A DNA stretch of 47,028 nucleotides, taken from the IMG/VR virus record IMGVR_UViG_3300029811_000150, positions 1 through 47,028 of that record. One strand, 5' to 3'. Position 1 is the stretch's first letter. Every line of letters begins with the position of its first letter. Source of the stretch: a virus. Below the pieces are notes generated by a model. That model did not search any database, had not been told where the DNA came from, and worked only from the letters and a program-made list of their open reading frames with translations. Both the position numbers and the translations under genes were made by a program. Of this stretch, positions 14,620-23,631 are shown piece by piece.

Positions 14620-15246
14620 ATGAATCTAGGTCAATTAAAAGATGAAGTAGAGGTCGTTCTGCAGGATACCAGCTTTGCTAGTAGCTTTGGTAGCTGGGTG
14701 AATGATGCTGTTGAACAGATTATAGATGATGCTAATGTTCCTGGATTTAAAGAAATCCTATTCGTTAATACAGTATTGGCTACTGCCTATACAACACTGG
14801 GAGCTACCTGTAGCGGTAGGATTCTCTATGTTGGTACTGCTACAACTGAGTTGGCTGGTGGAGTTGTTACACTAGAACACATGATGAAGATGTATCCTGG
14901 GATGGATGAAGTAGGAGATGTAGAGTATGTTGCTGTTGAAGGGAATACTCTATATTACCAAGGGATTCCTTCTACAGTTGCACCTTTAACATTGCTACAT
15001 AGAAGGAAACCTGTTGCTATGGTAGAGGATACTGATGAACCCGAGGGGATTCCTTCTCATTTACACTTAAATGTAATTGTGCCTAAAGCAGCGATGTTTG
15101 GCTTCGATAGGATAGAGGATGGAGTTGAGGGGGAGAAAGTTAATACCATTGCTCAATCTATAAGGTATAAGCAGGGATTGCATGACCTGATGTGTTGGGT
15201 GGCCAAGCGGGTACCTCATAGATCTCACTCTATTTGGAGTCATTAA
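14620..15246 (+). CDS. Head-tail adaptor protein (putative)
   Basis: The 208-residue product starts at ATG 14620 after GAGAGGGA. It begins with a helical MNLGQLKDEVEVVLQD segment followed by WVNDAVEQIIDDANVP, the pattern of podovirus gp4-like or DUF6682-type adaptors that plug beneath the portal. A beta-rich middle follows, then helices (HLNVIVPKAAMFGFDRIED). It lies directly before a beta-propeller-like tail protein, matching the P22-type order. Its TAA overlaps the next ATG. Confidence 0.6.
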   Translation: MNLGQLKDEVEVVLQDTSFASSFGSWVNDAVEQIIDDANVPGFKEILFVNTVLATAYTTLGATCSGRILYVGTATTELAGGVVTLEHMMKMYPGMDEVGDVEYVAVEGNTLYYQGIPSTVAPLTLLHRRKPVAMVEDTDEPEGIPSHLHLNVIVPKAAMFGFDRIEDGVEGEKVNTIAQSIRYKQGLHDLMCWVAKRVPHRSHSIWSH

Positions 15247-16175
15247 TGGCTAAAGGTATTACTGTTTTAAATGCTTGTTTAGGGCTTAATAATAAAGTTG
15301 ATCCTGTTAGGATCAAGTTTGATCCTGAGGGTGGGATCAGCGAGTTGGCTGTTGCTGTAGATATAGATATAGATAGTAGTGGGAGGATAAGCCGGAGGAA
15401 AGGATATGAAAGAGTTCTCTCTGGAGCAGGGCATAGTTTGTTTCCTTATAATAATATTTGCTTTGTTGTGGTTGACAGTAGCCTTACTATTCTATATCTT
15501 GATTTTTCTACCAAGACTTTGCTTCAAGTTACTGATGCTAGGATGAGTTATTGTGCTGTAGAGACGAGGGTATATTTTGCTAATGGTTATGAGAAAGGTT
15601 ATATAGAGAATGAAGTAGTTTATCCTTGGGAAAAAGGAACTTACATAGGATCTGACACAACGAAAGTACTCTATGATCCACCTGTTGGTAAACTATTAGA
15701 GGTGTGGAATGGAAGGATGTTTGTAGATCAGGATGAGGCTTTGTGGTATAGCGAAGCATTCAACTATCATGCTTTTGCTCTTGGAGAGAATTATATATTG
15801 TTTCCAAGTAAACTAAGAATGGTTAAAGCTGTAAAGGATGGCTTGTTTGTGAGTACAGAGGAGGAAACATATTTCCTTAGTGGGTCAACTCCAAAGAGCT
15901 TTAGTCAATTGAAGGTAGCTGATTATCCAGCTATAGAAGGAACAGATGTTTTAGTGAAAGGTTCTAAAATTGGTGGGGACGACTTAGATAAGGGGATTTT
16001 GAATGAGGATGTTGCAATATGGACTAGTCAAGAAGGAATCTGCATTGGCGGTCCAGGAGGATTCTTTAAAAATTTAACAGAAAGAAAACTAACTTATCCA
16101 AGTGCTAAAGAAGGAGCTGGCTTATGTATTGATGATCGTTATATTAGTATATTGAAGGCACCTGACTTGGAATAA
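15246..16175 (+). CDS. Tail nozzle / stabilisation protein (putative)
   Basis: The 309-residue product starts at ATG 15246 inside the previous stop. It has repeated short beta-strand units (FPYNNICFVVVDSSLTILYLD, RVYFANGYEKGYIENEVVYP, LLEVWNGRMFVDQDEALWYS, GLFVSTEEETYFLSG) consistent with the beta-propeller of short-tail nozzle proteins. These sit below the adaptor ring. The opening KGITVLNACLGLNNKVDP resembles the start of such nozzle proteins. The call is from fold pattern and gene order. Confidence 0.6.
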   Translation: MAKGITVLNACLGLNNKVDPVRIKFDPEGGISELAVAVDIDIDSSGRISRRKGYERVLSGAGHSLFPYNNICFVVVDSSLTILYLDFSTKTLLQVTDARMSYCAVETRVYFANGYEKGYIENEVVYPWEKGTYIGSDTTKVLYDPPVGKLLEVWNGRMFVDQDEALWYSEAFNYHAFALGENYILFPSKLRMVKAVKDGLFVSTEEETYFLSGSTPKSFSQLKVADYPAIEGTDVLVKGSKIGGDDLDKGILNEDVAIWTSQEGICIGGPGGFFKNLTERKLTYPSAKEGAGLCIDDRYISILKAPDLE

Positions 16176-16197
16176 CAATTTAAGATAGGAGAATAAA

Positions 16198-16917
16198 ATG
16201 GCTTTAAAATTAAGTACTGGTTTGAGGGACAGCTTGCTGGGGAATGCTTATCTGAAGGGAACTTCACTTTCCTATGTAGATGGAGCTGTAGGAAACGACT
16301 ATATTACTGACAGTGAGAATAGGTTTTTGACTGCTGGATTTAAAGTTGGTGATTTGTTCAGTACTACAGGTTCAACAACTGGAGCGAATGATCTGACTAA
16401 TGAGCCTATTTTGGCTGTTGCTGCAGGAAAGTTGGAGTTTGCTACCGGTCAAGTGAACACAGCGGAGGCGTTTGTTGCTGCTACTGATATAGAAGGAGAT
16501 AATGAAGGCTCGCTGAGGGAGTTGTTTGAGAATGGTATCCTTCATATCTACAGTGGTTCTCAACCTGCTGATGCAAATAGTGATGAGATTGGAACAAAAC
16601 TTGTTGAGATTACCTTAGCAAGTGGAGCTTTCACACCTGGAAGTGCAACTAATGGACTGGAATTTGAAGCTCCTATTAGTGGGAAGATAGGGAAGAAAGC
16701 AAGTGAAACTTGGTCGGGCGTTGGAATAGCTGATGGAACAGCCGGATGGTTTAGACTGTATGATAATCTGGAGCATACTGGAGCAGTAGAAAGCGCTGTC
16801 CGGCTGGATGGTAATTGTGGTGTGAGTGGGGCTCAGTTAAATATGAGTAGCACAAGTGTTAAAAGTGGAGCAACTGTAACACTTGATAGCTTCGATGTTA
16901 CCTTGCCGGCATCATAA
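16198..16917 (+). CDS. Tail-associated structural protein
   Basis: The 239-residue product begins MALKLSTGLRDSLLGNAYLKG and consists of beta-rich segments. A Thr/Ser-rich C-terminus (LNMSSTSVKSGATVTLDSFDV) resembles phage tail-attached proteins. AGGAGAAT lies upstream of the ATG. A near-perfect palindrome hairpin follows two bases after the stop. No exact family is recognised; probably a tail appendage or adaptor subunit. Confidence 0.5.
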   Translation: MALKLSTGLRDSLLGNAYLKGTSLSYVDGAVGNDYITDSENRFLTAGFKVGDLFSTTGSTTGANDLTNEPILAVAAGKLEFATGQVNTAEAFVAATDIEGDNEGSLRELFENGILHIYSGSQPADANSDEIGTKLVEITLASGAFTPGSATNGLEFEAPISGKIGKKASETWSGVGIADGTAGWFRLYDNLEHTGAVESAVRLDGNCGVSGAQLNMSSTSVKSGATVTLDSFDVTLPAS

Positions 16918-16918
16918 C

Positions 16919-16943
16919 AGAAAGGTCAACAATTGACCCTTTA
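16919..16943 (-). repeat. Dispersed palindrome copy 6, inverted orientation
   Basis: AGAAAGGTCAAcaaTTGACCCTTT. The full-length arm AGAAAGGTCAA is on the top strand, so the TTGACCTTTCT consensus reads on the bottom strand. It directly follows a late gene stop and could form a hairpin without a U-run. Confidence 0.85.
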
Positions 16944-16954
16944 GACTGAGGTAA

Positions 16955-17332
16955 ATGATGAAGTGGTGTAGCGATGTCATACTTGATGAAGCACTGAATT
17001 ATATTATAGATGTTACAAACAAACTATGTGTTTGCTCCACTCAGCCAACTACGTACACTGAAGCAGTCACTACTTACATGCTTGCTGAAGTGTCCATGAC
17101 AGCAGCGGATTTTGATGGACCATCTGATGGAAGTGTCTCTGGTAGAAAGATTGCTGTTAAAGAACAAGTTGAAATGAGCATTACCAACTCAGGGGATGTT
17201 CAGCATGTTGCTTTGGTATTTACATCCGGTAGTGAGCTCCTATATGTTACTACTTGTCTAGTTCGAAGTATTTTGAGTGGGAACAAAGTTACTGTACCAG
17301 AATGGAATATAGAGCTTCGAGATCCAGATTAG
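16955..17332 (+). CDS. Hypothetical tail-region protein
   Basis: This 125-residue protein opens MMKWCSDVILDEALNYIID. A beta-rich C-terminal half follows (VALVFTSGSELLYVTTCLV, NKVTVPEWNIELRDPD). It has a TTYTEAVTTYMLAEVSM helix-strand region resembling small virion proteins. GAGG occurs upstream of tandem ATGs (16955, 16958). It is 8 nt from the next gene. Family unknown, structural by context. Confidence 0.5.
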   Translation: MMKWCSDVILDEALNYIIDVTNKLCVCSTQPTTYTEAVTTYMLAEVSMTAADFDGPSDGSVSGRKIAVKEQVEMSITNSGDVQHVALVFTSGSELLYVTTCLVRSILSGNKVTVPEWNIELRDPD

Positions 17333-17340
17333 GAGGATTA

Positions 17341-17877
17341 ATGGAAAAGCTAGAAGGACAAAACGAATTGAGGCAAAAAGCTCGTGTCAGTTCTAGATGG
17401 GACTGGGAGCTGTGGCGGGAAGGGAAGCTTATTGATTCCTGGGCAGAGTTGAATGTCTGCACCAACGAAGGCTTAGATGCGCTTCTGGATATAATGTTTC
17501 ATGCTTCTACTCAGCTAACTACTTGGTATCTATTAATCTTTGAAACTGATACGACTCCTAGTAGTGCTACTACTTATGCTGTGCCAGTTTTTACTGAGTG
17601 CACTGCTTATACTGAAGGAACAAGACCCGCATTTAATGAAGCTGCTGCTTCTAGTCAAAGCCTTACAAATAGTGCTAACAAAGCAACTTTTACTATAAAT
17701 GCAACTAAGACTATCTATGGAGCAGCACTTGTTGCTGGTGGTACTGATGCTAATACTAAAGGAAATGTTGCTGGTGGAGGAACTATGTATTGCGCCAGTA
17801 AGTTTGCTGCTAGTAAAGCAGTTATATCAGGAGATGTCTTGAGGGTAACTTGTACACTGACTGCAAGTGATGTCTAG
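17341..17877 (+). CDS. Hypothetical tail protein
   Basis: ATG at 17341 follows AGGAGG. The 178-residue product contains WDWELWREGKLIDSWAELN near the N-terminus and a beta-rich Ala/Thr-rich body (FNEAAASSQSLTNSANKATF, IYGAALVAGGTDANTKG). This composition is like phage tail-tip or fibre-attachment proteins. The NVCTNEGLDALLDIMFHAS segment is reminiscent of phage proteins that precede fibres. Family is not named with confidence. It overlaps nothing and is 2 nt from the SPRY gene. Confidence 0.5.
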   Translation: MEKLEGQNELRQKARVSSRWDWELWREGKLIDSWAELNVCTNEGLDALLDIMFHASTQLTTWYLLIFETDTTPSSATTYAVPVFTECTAYTEGTRPAFNEAAASSQSLTNSANKATFTINATKTIYGAALVAGGTDANTKGNVAGGGTMYCASKFAASKAVISGDVLRVTCTLTASDV

Positions 17878-17879
17878 AT

Positions 17880-19298
17880 ATGGCTATTACCTGGAATCCA
17901 TCAGATAAAGGAGCTAATGTAACGCTGTCGAATGGGAATTTGTCGGCAGAGGCTAATTCTACTAATGTAGATTCCGTTCGAGCAACCAACTCGAAGGCTA
18001 GTGGTAAGTGGTATTGGGAGATTTTGATTGATGCAGTTTCTATGTCGGGACACTGTACAGGAGTTGGTACCTCTGGTGCATCTATTACAGATCGTCCAGG
18101 GCAAGATACTAATGGATATGGCTATGATTCTGCGAATGGAGAGAAAGGTAATAATAATGTCTGGGATTTATATGGAGACAACTATACTACAAATGATATA
18201 ATAGGAATCGCTCTTGATCTTGATAACGGTAAGATTTGGTTTGCGAAGAATAATGTTTGGCAAGATTCTGGCAATCCTGCTGCGGGAACGGGTGCAGCCT
18301 ATACTGGATTGTCAGGAACATTCTTTCCTATGCATGGTCCCAAGGATGTTGGCGGTGGTCCAGATCCAGCCGATAAAGCAACAGCTAGATTCGACGCAGG
18401 AGATCAATCCTATTCTCCTCCTTCAGGATTCGATCAGATTGGAGAGTCTGAAATATTTGCTGAGATAAGTGATGGAGTTGGTTCGCAAGATGCCTTTGTT
18501 CTTGAGCTTCCTTTCTGGAAAGATATAGCAGATGAGGTTGGATTGCAGGATGCTTTAAGTGTAGAAACTACATATAATCTTGCAGTTACAGATGTTATGA
18601 GCTCAGATGATGCTCTAGAGTGTGAGATTTATGTTACCATGCTTACACCTCAAGATGCTTATCATGTTCAGACAGCAGATACTCCTTCAGTACAATATAT
18701 AATTACTTCACCTGTTGGGGAAGTGGATTTAGAGTTACCTGCTTTAGAAGTATTAGCAAATTCAGGGGCGGCTGCAAATATAGAGTTTCCTATTTTTGAA
18801 GTAGATGCTGTTGCTACTCCTGGAGATGTTGCTTGGGGGGATTTAGATTTTCCTGTGCTTTCTAGTGAGGCAAGAACGGGATTAGTTGCAGAGGCAGAAT
18901 TACCAAAGTTCAGTGCTGTAGGAAATGTCCTCGTTGGAGTAGTTGCTACTGGAGAAGTTGATTTACCTTTAGTTAAATTAAATGCTTCGGCACTGTTAGA
19001 TATTCTTGCTAATCTTGATCTGTCTCTTCCTAAGCTAGTGGTAACATCTAGTGGCATTTATGGAGCAGTTGTTTCGGGAAGTCTTAAGTTATATCCATTG
19101 AGACTTAATGCTGAAGGCTATGCTGGAAAGGTAGGAACAGTTGATGTTTCATTACCTAGTTTTGTTATGGATGGGAAGCTTGCTCATGTTCCAGTTGGGG
19201 AAGGGGATATGGAACTTCCATACTTTACTGTAGATGCAGATGGAAATGTAACACGAGATCCTTGTTTAGGTCCTTACATCTTGAAGCATAGAAGGTAA
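17880..19298 (+). CDS. SPRY-domain tail protein with beta repeats
   Basis: The 472-residue product has three parts. Residues of about 1-185 form a SPRY/B30.2-like beta sandwich (ASGKWYWEILID, CTGVGTSG, NGYGYDSANGEKG, DIIGIALDLDNGKIWFAKNN). Residues 195-280 contain repeats of the type SDGVGSQDAFVLE and ADEVGLQDALSVE. Residues 285-460 contain about nine repeats of roughly 20-24 residues with a GEVDLELP.. or LDLSLPKL core. SPRY domains mediate protein binding, so this is a likely receptor-binding or fibre protein. The last repeat type recurs at the start of the next protein. Confidence 0.72.
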   Translation: MAITWNPSDKGANVTLSNGNLSAEANSTNVDSVRATNSKASGKWYWEILIDAVSMSGHCTGVGTSGASITDRPGQDTNGYGYDSANGEKGNNNVWDLYGDNYTTNDIIGIALDLDNGKIWFAKNNVWQDSGNPAAGTGAAYTGLSGTFFPMHGPKDVGGGPDPADKATARFDAGDQSYSPPSGFDQIGESEIFAEISDGVGSQDAFVLELPFWKDIADEVGLQDALSVETTYNLAVTDVMSSDDALECEIYVTMLTPQDAYHVQTADTPSVQYIITSPVGEVDLELPALEVLANSGAAANIEFPIFEVDAVATPGDVAWGDLDFPVLSSEARTGLVAEAELPKFSAVGNVLVGVVATGEVDLPLVKLNASALLDILANLDLSLPKLVVTSSGIYGAVVSGSLKLYPLRLNAEGYAGKVGTVDVSLPSFVMDGKLAHVPVGEGDMELPYFTVDADGNVTRDPCLGPYILKHRR

Positions 19299-19302
19299 GT
19301 AT

Positions 19303-19328
19303 AAAAAGTCAATTATTGACTTTTCTGG
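19303..19328 (+). repeat. Dispersed palindrome copy 7
   Basis: AAAAAGTCAAttaTTGACTTTTCTGG. Its CTGG runs into GGGG, the ribosome binding site of the next gene (ATG 19336), as at copy 4. Confidence 0.85.
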
Positions 19329-19335
19329 GGAATGT

Positions 19336-19878
19336 ATGGCGAATGTAGCTAACATAGCACTACCAAGTTTAACTATGTCAGGTCATGGTTGCGTAGATGT
19401 AGAGAACTATCTTTGTCTGTGTATACAACTGAATATTCTTGCAGTTAGTCAATATACAAACTATAGCTTTGATAGTTTATGTAAGTTTAATGGGCAATAT
19501 TTAGCTGCGGGCGAGGATGGAATTTTTGTTATTGATGAAGCAGATAATGATAATGAGATAGATATAAACTCTATCATAGAGTTAGTTAAAACAGACTTTG
19601 GAGTGTCCCACCAGAAAAGACTTCGATCAGTGTATGTTGGCTATGAAACGAGTGGTAGTCTTAAGTTGACTTTGTTAAATGATGATGGAAATGAAAGGAT
19701 ATATACCTTATCCTCTACAATTGGGCAGCTACAACATGGTGGTAAAATACCTATCAACAGAGATGGAAAGGGAAGGTATTGGACTTTTAGAATAGAGAAT
19801 GTTGAGGGATGTGATTTTTCTGTAGATAACATTGAAGTTATTCCAGTTGTTCTTGGGAGAAAACCAAGTGACTCCTAG
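19336..19878 (+). CDS. Tail-region structural protein with leading LP repeat
   Basis: The 180-residue product begins MANVANIALPSLTMSGHG, which looks like one more copy of the (VDVSLPSFVMDG) repeat ending the previous protein. This suggests a split or duplicated gene. The remainder is beta-rich (FNGQYLAAGEDGIFVID, SGSLKLTLLNDDG, RYWTFRIENVEGCDFSVDNIEVIPV), as in phage tail-associated proteins. The stop overlaps the GTG of the next gene. Confidence 0.55.
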   Translation: MANVANIALPSLTMSGHGCVDVENYLCLCIQLNILAVSQYTNYSFDSLCKFNGQYLAAGEDGIFVIDEADNDNEIDINSIIELVKTDFGVSHQKRLRSVYVGYETSGSLKLTLLNDDGNERIYTLSSTIGQLQHGGKIPINRDGKGRYWTFRIENVEGCDFSVDNIEVIPVVLGRKPSDS

Positions 19879-21046
19879 GATAATCTTAACTGGTGATGAA
19901 GAGGAAGCTAGTTATAGAGTAAGAGAAGGGATAAAGCAACTGGATATTTTAAAGGGGTTGATGGGATTTCAAAAGCTGAAGCAAGATGTAAGGAGAGTAA
20001 GGTATACTGATGGGAGTGAAATAATTTGTCGCTCGGTCTTTGGAGTGGAAGAGATAGAAATTTTCGCTTCTAGTGTTATAGCAGAAAGAAGGGAAGAGGA
20101 CGTTTTCTTAGCTGGAGCGTGGTACTCGGGGGGAGTAGATGGAAGAGTATTTCGAAGCACAGATTTAGGTACAACTTGGCAGAAGATGGATGATTTGGAT
20201 CCTGAGCATGAAGGTTGGGTAACACTAATAAATGTAAATTATGCAAAGGATAATGTTTGTCTTGCTGGAACATGTTACGAAGGGATGTTTTTTAGGAGTA
20301 TAAATGGAGGCCAAACTTGGGTTTATAAAGATATACCTGTAGATGAAATGTGTTTGTGGCCTTCTTATATTGCAGATGATATTTGTCTTATGGGAACAAG
20401 ACCTAATGGGTATATTCTTCGAAGTGTTGATTTAGGTAATACCTGGGTGAATGTTAAGACATCTGGTGGAGTTATAGTTTCGAGTATTTGTTATGTCGAA
20501 GATGGGATTTGCCTTGCTGGAACCTATATTTCTCCCTTTGCTTATATATTAAGAAGCACAGATTATGGATTAACTTGGACAAATCCAACAGTTCCAGGAA
20601 GACTTGAGAGTCAAAATATTTCGTCTCTTTTCTATTTAGAAGATGGAATCTGTCTTGCTGGAGCAGATGCCTTTGCTGGTGTGTATAATAGGATTTGGAG
20701 AAGTGTAGACTTTGGAGTATCCTGGACAAGTGTTTCAAGTGGTACTGATGGCATTTATGCAGGGGCTTACTTAGGAGATGGAATCTGTCTTTTTGTAGGA
20801 GGTACAGGCGATGGCAGGATTGATCGGAGTATTGATTATGGACAGACCTGGACGACTGTTTATACATCTACAGGTTGTATTGTAGTGACTTTAGCTTGTA
20901 TAGAGAATGTATGTCTTGCTGGTGCTTCGGATGGAAGAATATTTAAAAGTGTTGATCGAGGAGAGACTTGGAAAGATCTAGGAGTCTTAGAAGAGGTATC
21001 TGGAATGGTATCTTTAGCAGCTATACCAAGGAGTTATCATGGCTGA
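19868..21046 (+). CDS. Asp-box (BNR) beta-propeller tail protein
   Basis: GTG at 19868 follows GGGAGA and overlaps the previous stop. An upstream ATG at 19832 would overlap much further and lacks this signal. The product of about 392 residues has seven Asp-box motifs: STDLGTTW, SINGGQTW, SVDLGNTW, STDYGLTW, SVDFGVSW, SIDYGQTW and SVDRGETW. Each is paired with a strand of the form DGICLAG. That is a seven-bladed propeller of the sialidase/Vps10 type, used in phages for glycan binding or hydrolysis. No catalytic sialidase Arg triad was identified. Most blades carry a Cys at the same place. Confidence 0.78.
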   Translation: MTPRIILTGDEEEASYRVREGIKQLDILKGLMGFQKLKQDVRRVRYTDGSEIICRSVFGVEEIEIFASSVIAERREEDVFLAGAWYSGGVDGRVFRSTDLGTTWQKMDDLDPEHEGWVTLINVNYAKDNVCLAGTCYEGMFFRSINGGQTWVYKDIPVDEMCLWPSYIADDICLMGTRPNGYILRSVDLGNTWVNVKTSGGVIVSSICYVEDGICLAGTYISPFAYILRSTDYGLTWTNPTVPGRLESQNISSLFYLEDGICLAGADAFAGVYNRIWRSVDFGVSWTSVSSGTDGIYAGAYLGDGICLFVGGTGDGRIDRSIDYGQTWTTVYTSTGCIVVTLACIENVCLAGASDGRIFKSVDRGETWKDLGVLEEVSGMVSLAAIPRSYHG

Positions 21047-22910
21047 AATGGCTTGTGAGAGATATTTAACTAATATACATGAAATGGTAAAGAGTAAATT
21101 CTCCTCAGCAGAGGAGTATGCAGGAGATGCTTGGGATATTGCCAGTGACTATCTTGAGGAAGTTAGTGCAGCTGCAAAGAGTTTTGACTTTACCTTTCCT
21201 TTCATGGGATCTTCTGTCTTTCTAAGTACGGGGGATTACACTCCTGCTGCACCTGATAGACCAGATATGGACGTTGTGCTTCCAATGGCTCCCCTTGAAC
21301 CTAGCTTAACTGGAGTAACAATTGATCCTGTAGATGTTCCAAGTTTCAATGTTGTTAGCCCTAATATAAGTATTCCTAATGCTCCAAGTGTAAGTTGGCC
21401 GAGTGATCCAGGAGAAGCTCCTTCTCTTGTATATCCAGATATACCAGCAAAGTCTAGTTATGACTTGCCAGATGTTCCTATTATAGAGGCTATAACTATT
21501 CCTACTTCTCCAGATATAGAGATTCCTAGCTTTGAGGGAGAACTTCCTGTTGATGATGTAGACTTACCACAATCAATCTTTATCTACAATGAGGAAGTTT
21601 ATCAGTCAGCGCTTCGAGATGCCGTGAGCGATAAATTACTCGAGAATGTAGAGAACGGAGGGACTGGCTTAGCCAGTGAAGTAGAGGATGCAATTTGGGC
21701 CAGAGCTAAAGCAAGGAAGGATTTAGAAGTTGAAAAGATGTATGATGAAGCAGAGAACTATTTCTCTTCAAGAGGTTTTACCTTACCGCCAGGAGCTTTA
21801 AGTGGAAGACTTGCTAGTGTTCAGAAGGAAGTTCTTCGAGCGGAACAACAAATAAATTATGAGATAATGATTGAGCAAGCTCGTCTTGCCCAAACAAATA
21901 CTCACTTTGCCTTGACTACTGCAGTACAACAAGAAGCTAGTATAATGGCTTATGTTGGAGGAGTAGCAACTAGAGCGCTTGATTCTGCTAAGTATGTACA
22001 GGAAGCTGCTATAGCAATCTTTAATGCGGCGGTGGCTAAGTACAATCAAAAACTGGCTGCTTATCAAACTTGTGCAGCGGTGTATGAAAGTAGAATTAGA
22101 GCGGCGGGACTTATCCTGGAAAATTATAAAGTGAAACTAGAAGGGATAAGAATAGCTGCTGATGTGCAGAGACTCTATGTAGATATTTATAAGGTACAGG
22201 TATCTGCTGTTGAGACCTTGATGAATCTTTATAAAACTGAAATGGAAGCTGCCAGGATTCTAGGGGATCTTGAGCGAGTAAAGTTGGATGGTTTTAAAGC
22301 AAAGATTGAAGCATATAATGCTAAGTTACAAGCTATAACAAGTAGATATAATGCTTATCAAGCACACATTGCAGGGGAAGGTGCAAAGGTCGAAGTTTAT
22401 GAATCACAGGTAAAGGGATTCCTTGCAAGAGTAGAAGGGACTAAGGTTGAGGCTAGTATAAATGTTGCTGAAGCAACAGCTAAGATTGAGGCGAATAGGA
22501 ACTTGATCGAAGGCTATCGAGCTGATATAGATAAGTATCGAACAGAGACAGAAGCGCTTCTTGGAGAGGTAGAGACAAAGGGAAAAGTTTATGGATACGA
22601 AGTTGGAGCATATGACTCTGAGGTGAAGCTTGCTGGGGTTAAGATAGAAGGAGATATCTCAAAGTATCGAGCACAAGTAGAGCATAGTCGAATCTGGATA
22701 GAAGAACAATTAGCTCAGGTAAAGATACGGCTTGATGCAGCTTTAAAGTTGCATGAAATTCAAGTTGAGGCTCTAAAGGGTGGCTCGAATGTAGCTGCTC
22801 AAATGGCTGCATCAGCCTTAGCCTCTGTAGCAGCTGGTGCTCAGTTGAGTTATCGAGGTGCTTATACTAGACAAGATCAGAGAGCAGAACAACTCAGTGG
22901 CAGTTTATAA
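21039..22910 (+). CDS. Long helical virion protein with proline-rich neck
   Basis: The 623-residue product overlaps the propeller gene by 8 nt. Residues of about 60-185 are rich in Pro/Asp with repeats such as IPNAPSVSWPSDPGEAPS and DIEIPSFEGELP. Residues 200-600 are almost uninterrupted helix, rich in Ala/Glu/Lys/Tyr with repeated ...KYN.KLAAY and EVEAYKA.I type heptads. The C-terminus has an Ala-rich hydrophobic stretch (AAQMAASALASVAAGAQ). This suits a rod-like ejection protein, tail needle or fibre shaft. The family is not named. Confidence 0.55.
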   Translation: MAEMACERYLTNIHEMVKSKFSSAEEYAGDAWDIASDYLEEVSAAAKSFDFTFPFMGSSVFLSTGDYTPAAPDRPDMDVVLPMAPLEPSLTGVTIDPVDVPSFNVVSPNISIPNAPSVSWPSDPGEAPSLVYPDIPAKSSYDLPDVPIIEAITIPTSPDIEIPSFEGELPVDDVDLPQSIFIYNEEVYQSALRDAVSDKLLENVENGGTGLASEVEDAIWARAKARKDLEVEKMYDEAENYFSSRGFTLPPGALSGRLASVQKEVLRAEQQINYEIMIEQARLAQTNTHFALTTAVQQEASIMAYVGGVATRALDSAKYVQEAAIAIFNAAVAKYNQKLAAYQTCAAVYESRIRAAGLILENYKVKLEGIRIAADVQRLYVDIYKVQVSAVETLMNLYKTEMEAARILGDLERVKLDGFKAKIEAYNAKLQAITSRYNAYQAHIAGEGAKVEVYESQVKGFLARVEGTKVEASINVAEATAKIEANRNLIEGYRADIDKYRTETEALLGEVETKGKVYGYEVGAYDSEVKLAGVKIEGDISKYRAQVEHSRIWIEEQLAQVKIRLDAALKLHEIQVEALKGGSNVAAQMAASALASVAAGAQLSYRGAYTRQDQRAEQLSGSL

Positions 22911-22921
22911 GGAGAAAGGTT

Positions 22922-23392
22922 ATGGCAGATGACTTTTTTGGTAGAAAGTGGCCTGAGGTAGACTGGAAAAAAGGGCTTAAAAGGAAGTATGATATTAAGG
23001 AAACTGAAGCTGGAGCAGCTAGGATGCGAGCGCAGACTGAGGCTATAAGTGCAGAAAGGAAATTTGGTCCTGAAGGATTGGCTGGGGAAGAACTTGCCAG
23101 GAGGTATCCTTATGGAGCTCCTATGGTAGCTCTTGCAGCGGAAAGACAAAAAGCAGGAGCTTATGCAGGAGGAAAAGAGCAGGAAAGAAAGGAGTCTGAA
23201 TTTTGGATGTCTGAAATGGAAAGACGAACAGCAACTAAGAAGACTCCTGAAGGAAGGATAAGTGCTATTGGAGAGATGCTAGATGAGGAAGAAGGAGAAG
23301 GAGCTGCTACTCCTTTAGGAAAGATAAAGTGTCCTCCTGGACGTGTGTTAAGGAAAGGTATATGTGTTCCAAGGGGATTTGATATCTATTAA
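22922..23392 (+). CDS. Small virion/ejection-associated protein
   Basis: The 156-residue product is charged and helical (EAGAARMRAQTEAISAERKFG, ERQKAGAYAGGKEQERKESE). A C-terminal segment KCPPGRVLRKGICVPRGFDIY has two cysteines. GGAGAAAGG precedes the ATG. It sits at the head of a group of Ala/Lys-rich proteins typical of material ejected with DNA in podoviruses. A palindrome copy separates it from the next gene. Confidence 0.5.
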   Translation: MADDFFGRKWPEVDWKKGLKRKYDIKETEAGAARMRAQTEAISAERKFGPEGLAGEELARRYPYGAPMVALAAERQKAGAYAGGKEQERKESEFWMSEMERRTATKKTPEGRISAIGEMLDEEEGEGAATPLGKIKCPPGRVLRKGICVPRGFDIY

Positions 23393-23404
23393 ATAGTTAA
23401 GAAC

Positions 23405-23429
23405 AAAAGGTCAAATGTTGACCTTTCTG
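23405..23429 (+). repeat. Dispersed palindrome copy 8
   Basis: AAAAGGTCAAatgTTGACCTTTCTG. It lies in a 50-nt gap, just upstream of the AGGAG ribosome binding site for 23443. Confidence 0.88.
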
Positions 23430-23442
23430 ATAGGAGAACAAG

Positions 23443-23631
23443 ATGGCTGTTGCGAAACCTAAGAAGTGGATGAAGGAAGCCGTTAAAAAGCCTGGAGCTT
23501 TTACTGCATACTGTAAAGGAAAGGGATATGAAGGTGTAACTGATAAGTGTATAGAGGAAGGTATCGCAGCAGGAGGAAGGACAGCCAAACGAGCTCACCT
23601 TGCTAGAACATTCAGGAGGATAAAAAGATAA
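23443..23631 (+). CDS. Small basic phage protein (W-KPG motif)
   Basis: The 62 residues carry the pattern KKWMKEAVKKPGAFTAYCKGKGY followed by GRTAKRAHLARTFRRI. This small-protein pattern recurs in phages and related viruses. Strong positive charge suggests DNA or membrane contact inside the virion. AGGAGAAC precedes the ATG. The stop overlaps the next ATG (TAATG), and the N-terminus (MAVAKPKKW) resembles the next product (MAIAKPRKLW). Confidence 0.65.
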   Translation: MAVAKPKKWMKEAVKKPGAFTAYCKGKGYEGVTDKCIEEGIAAGGRTAKRAHLARTFRRIKR

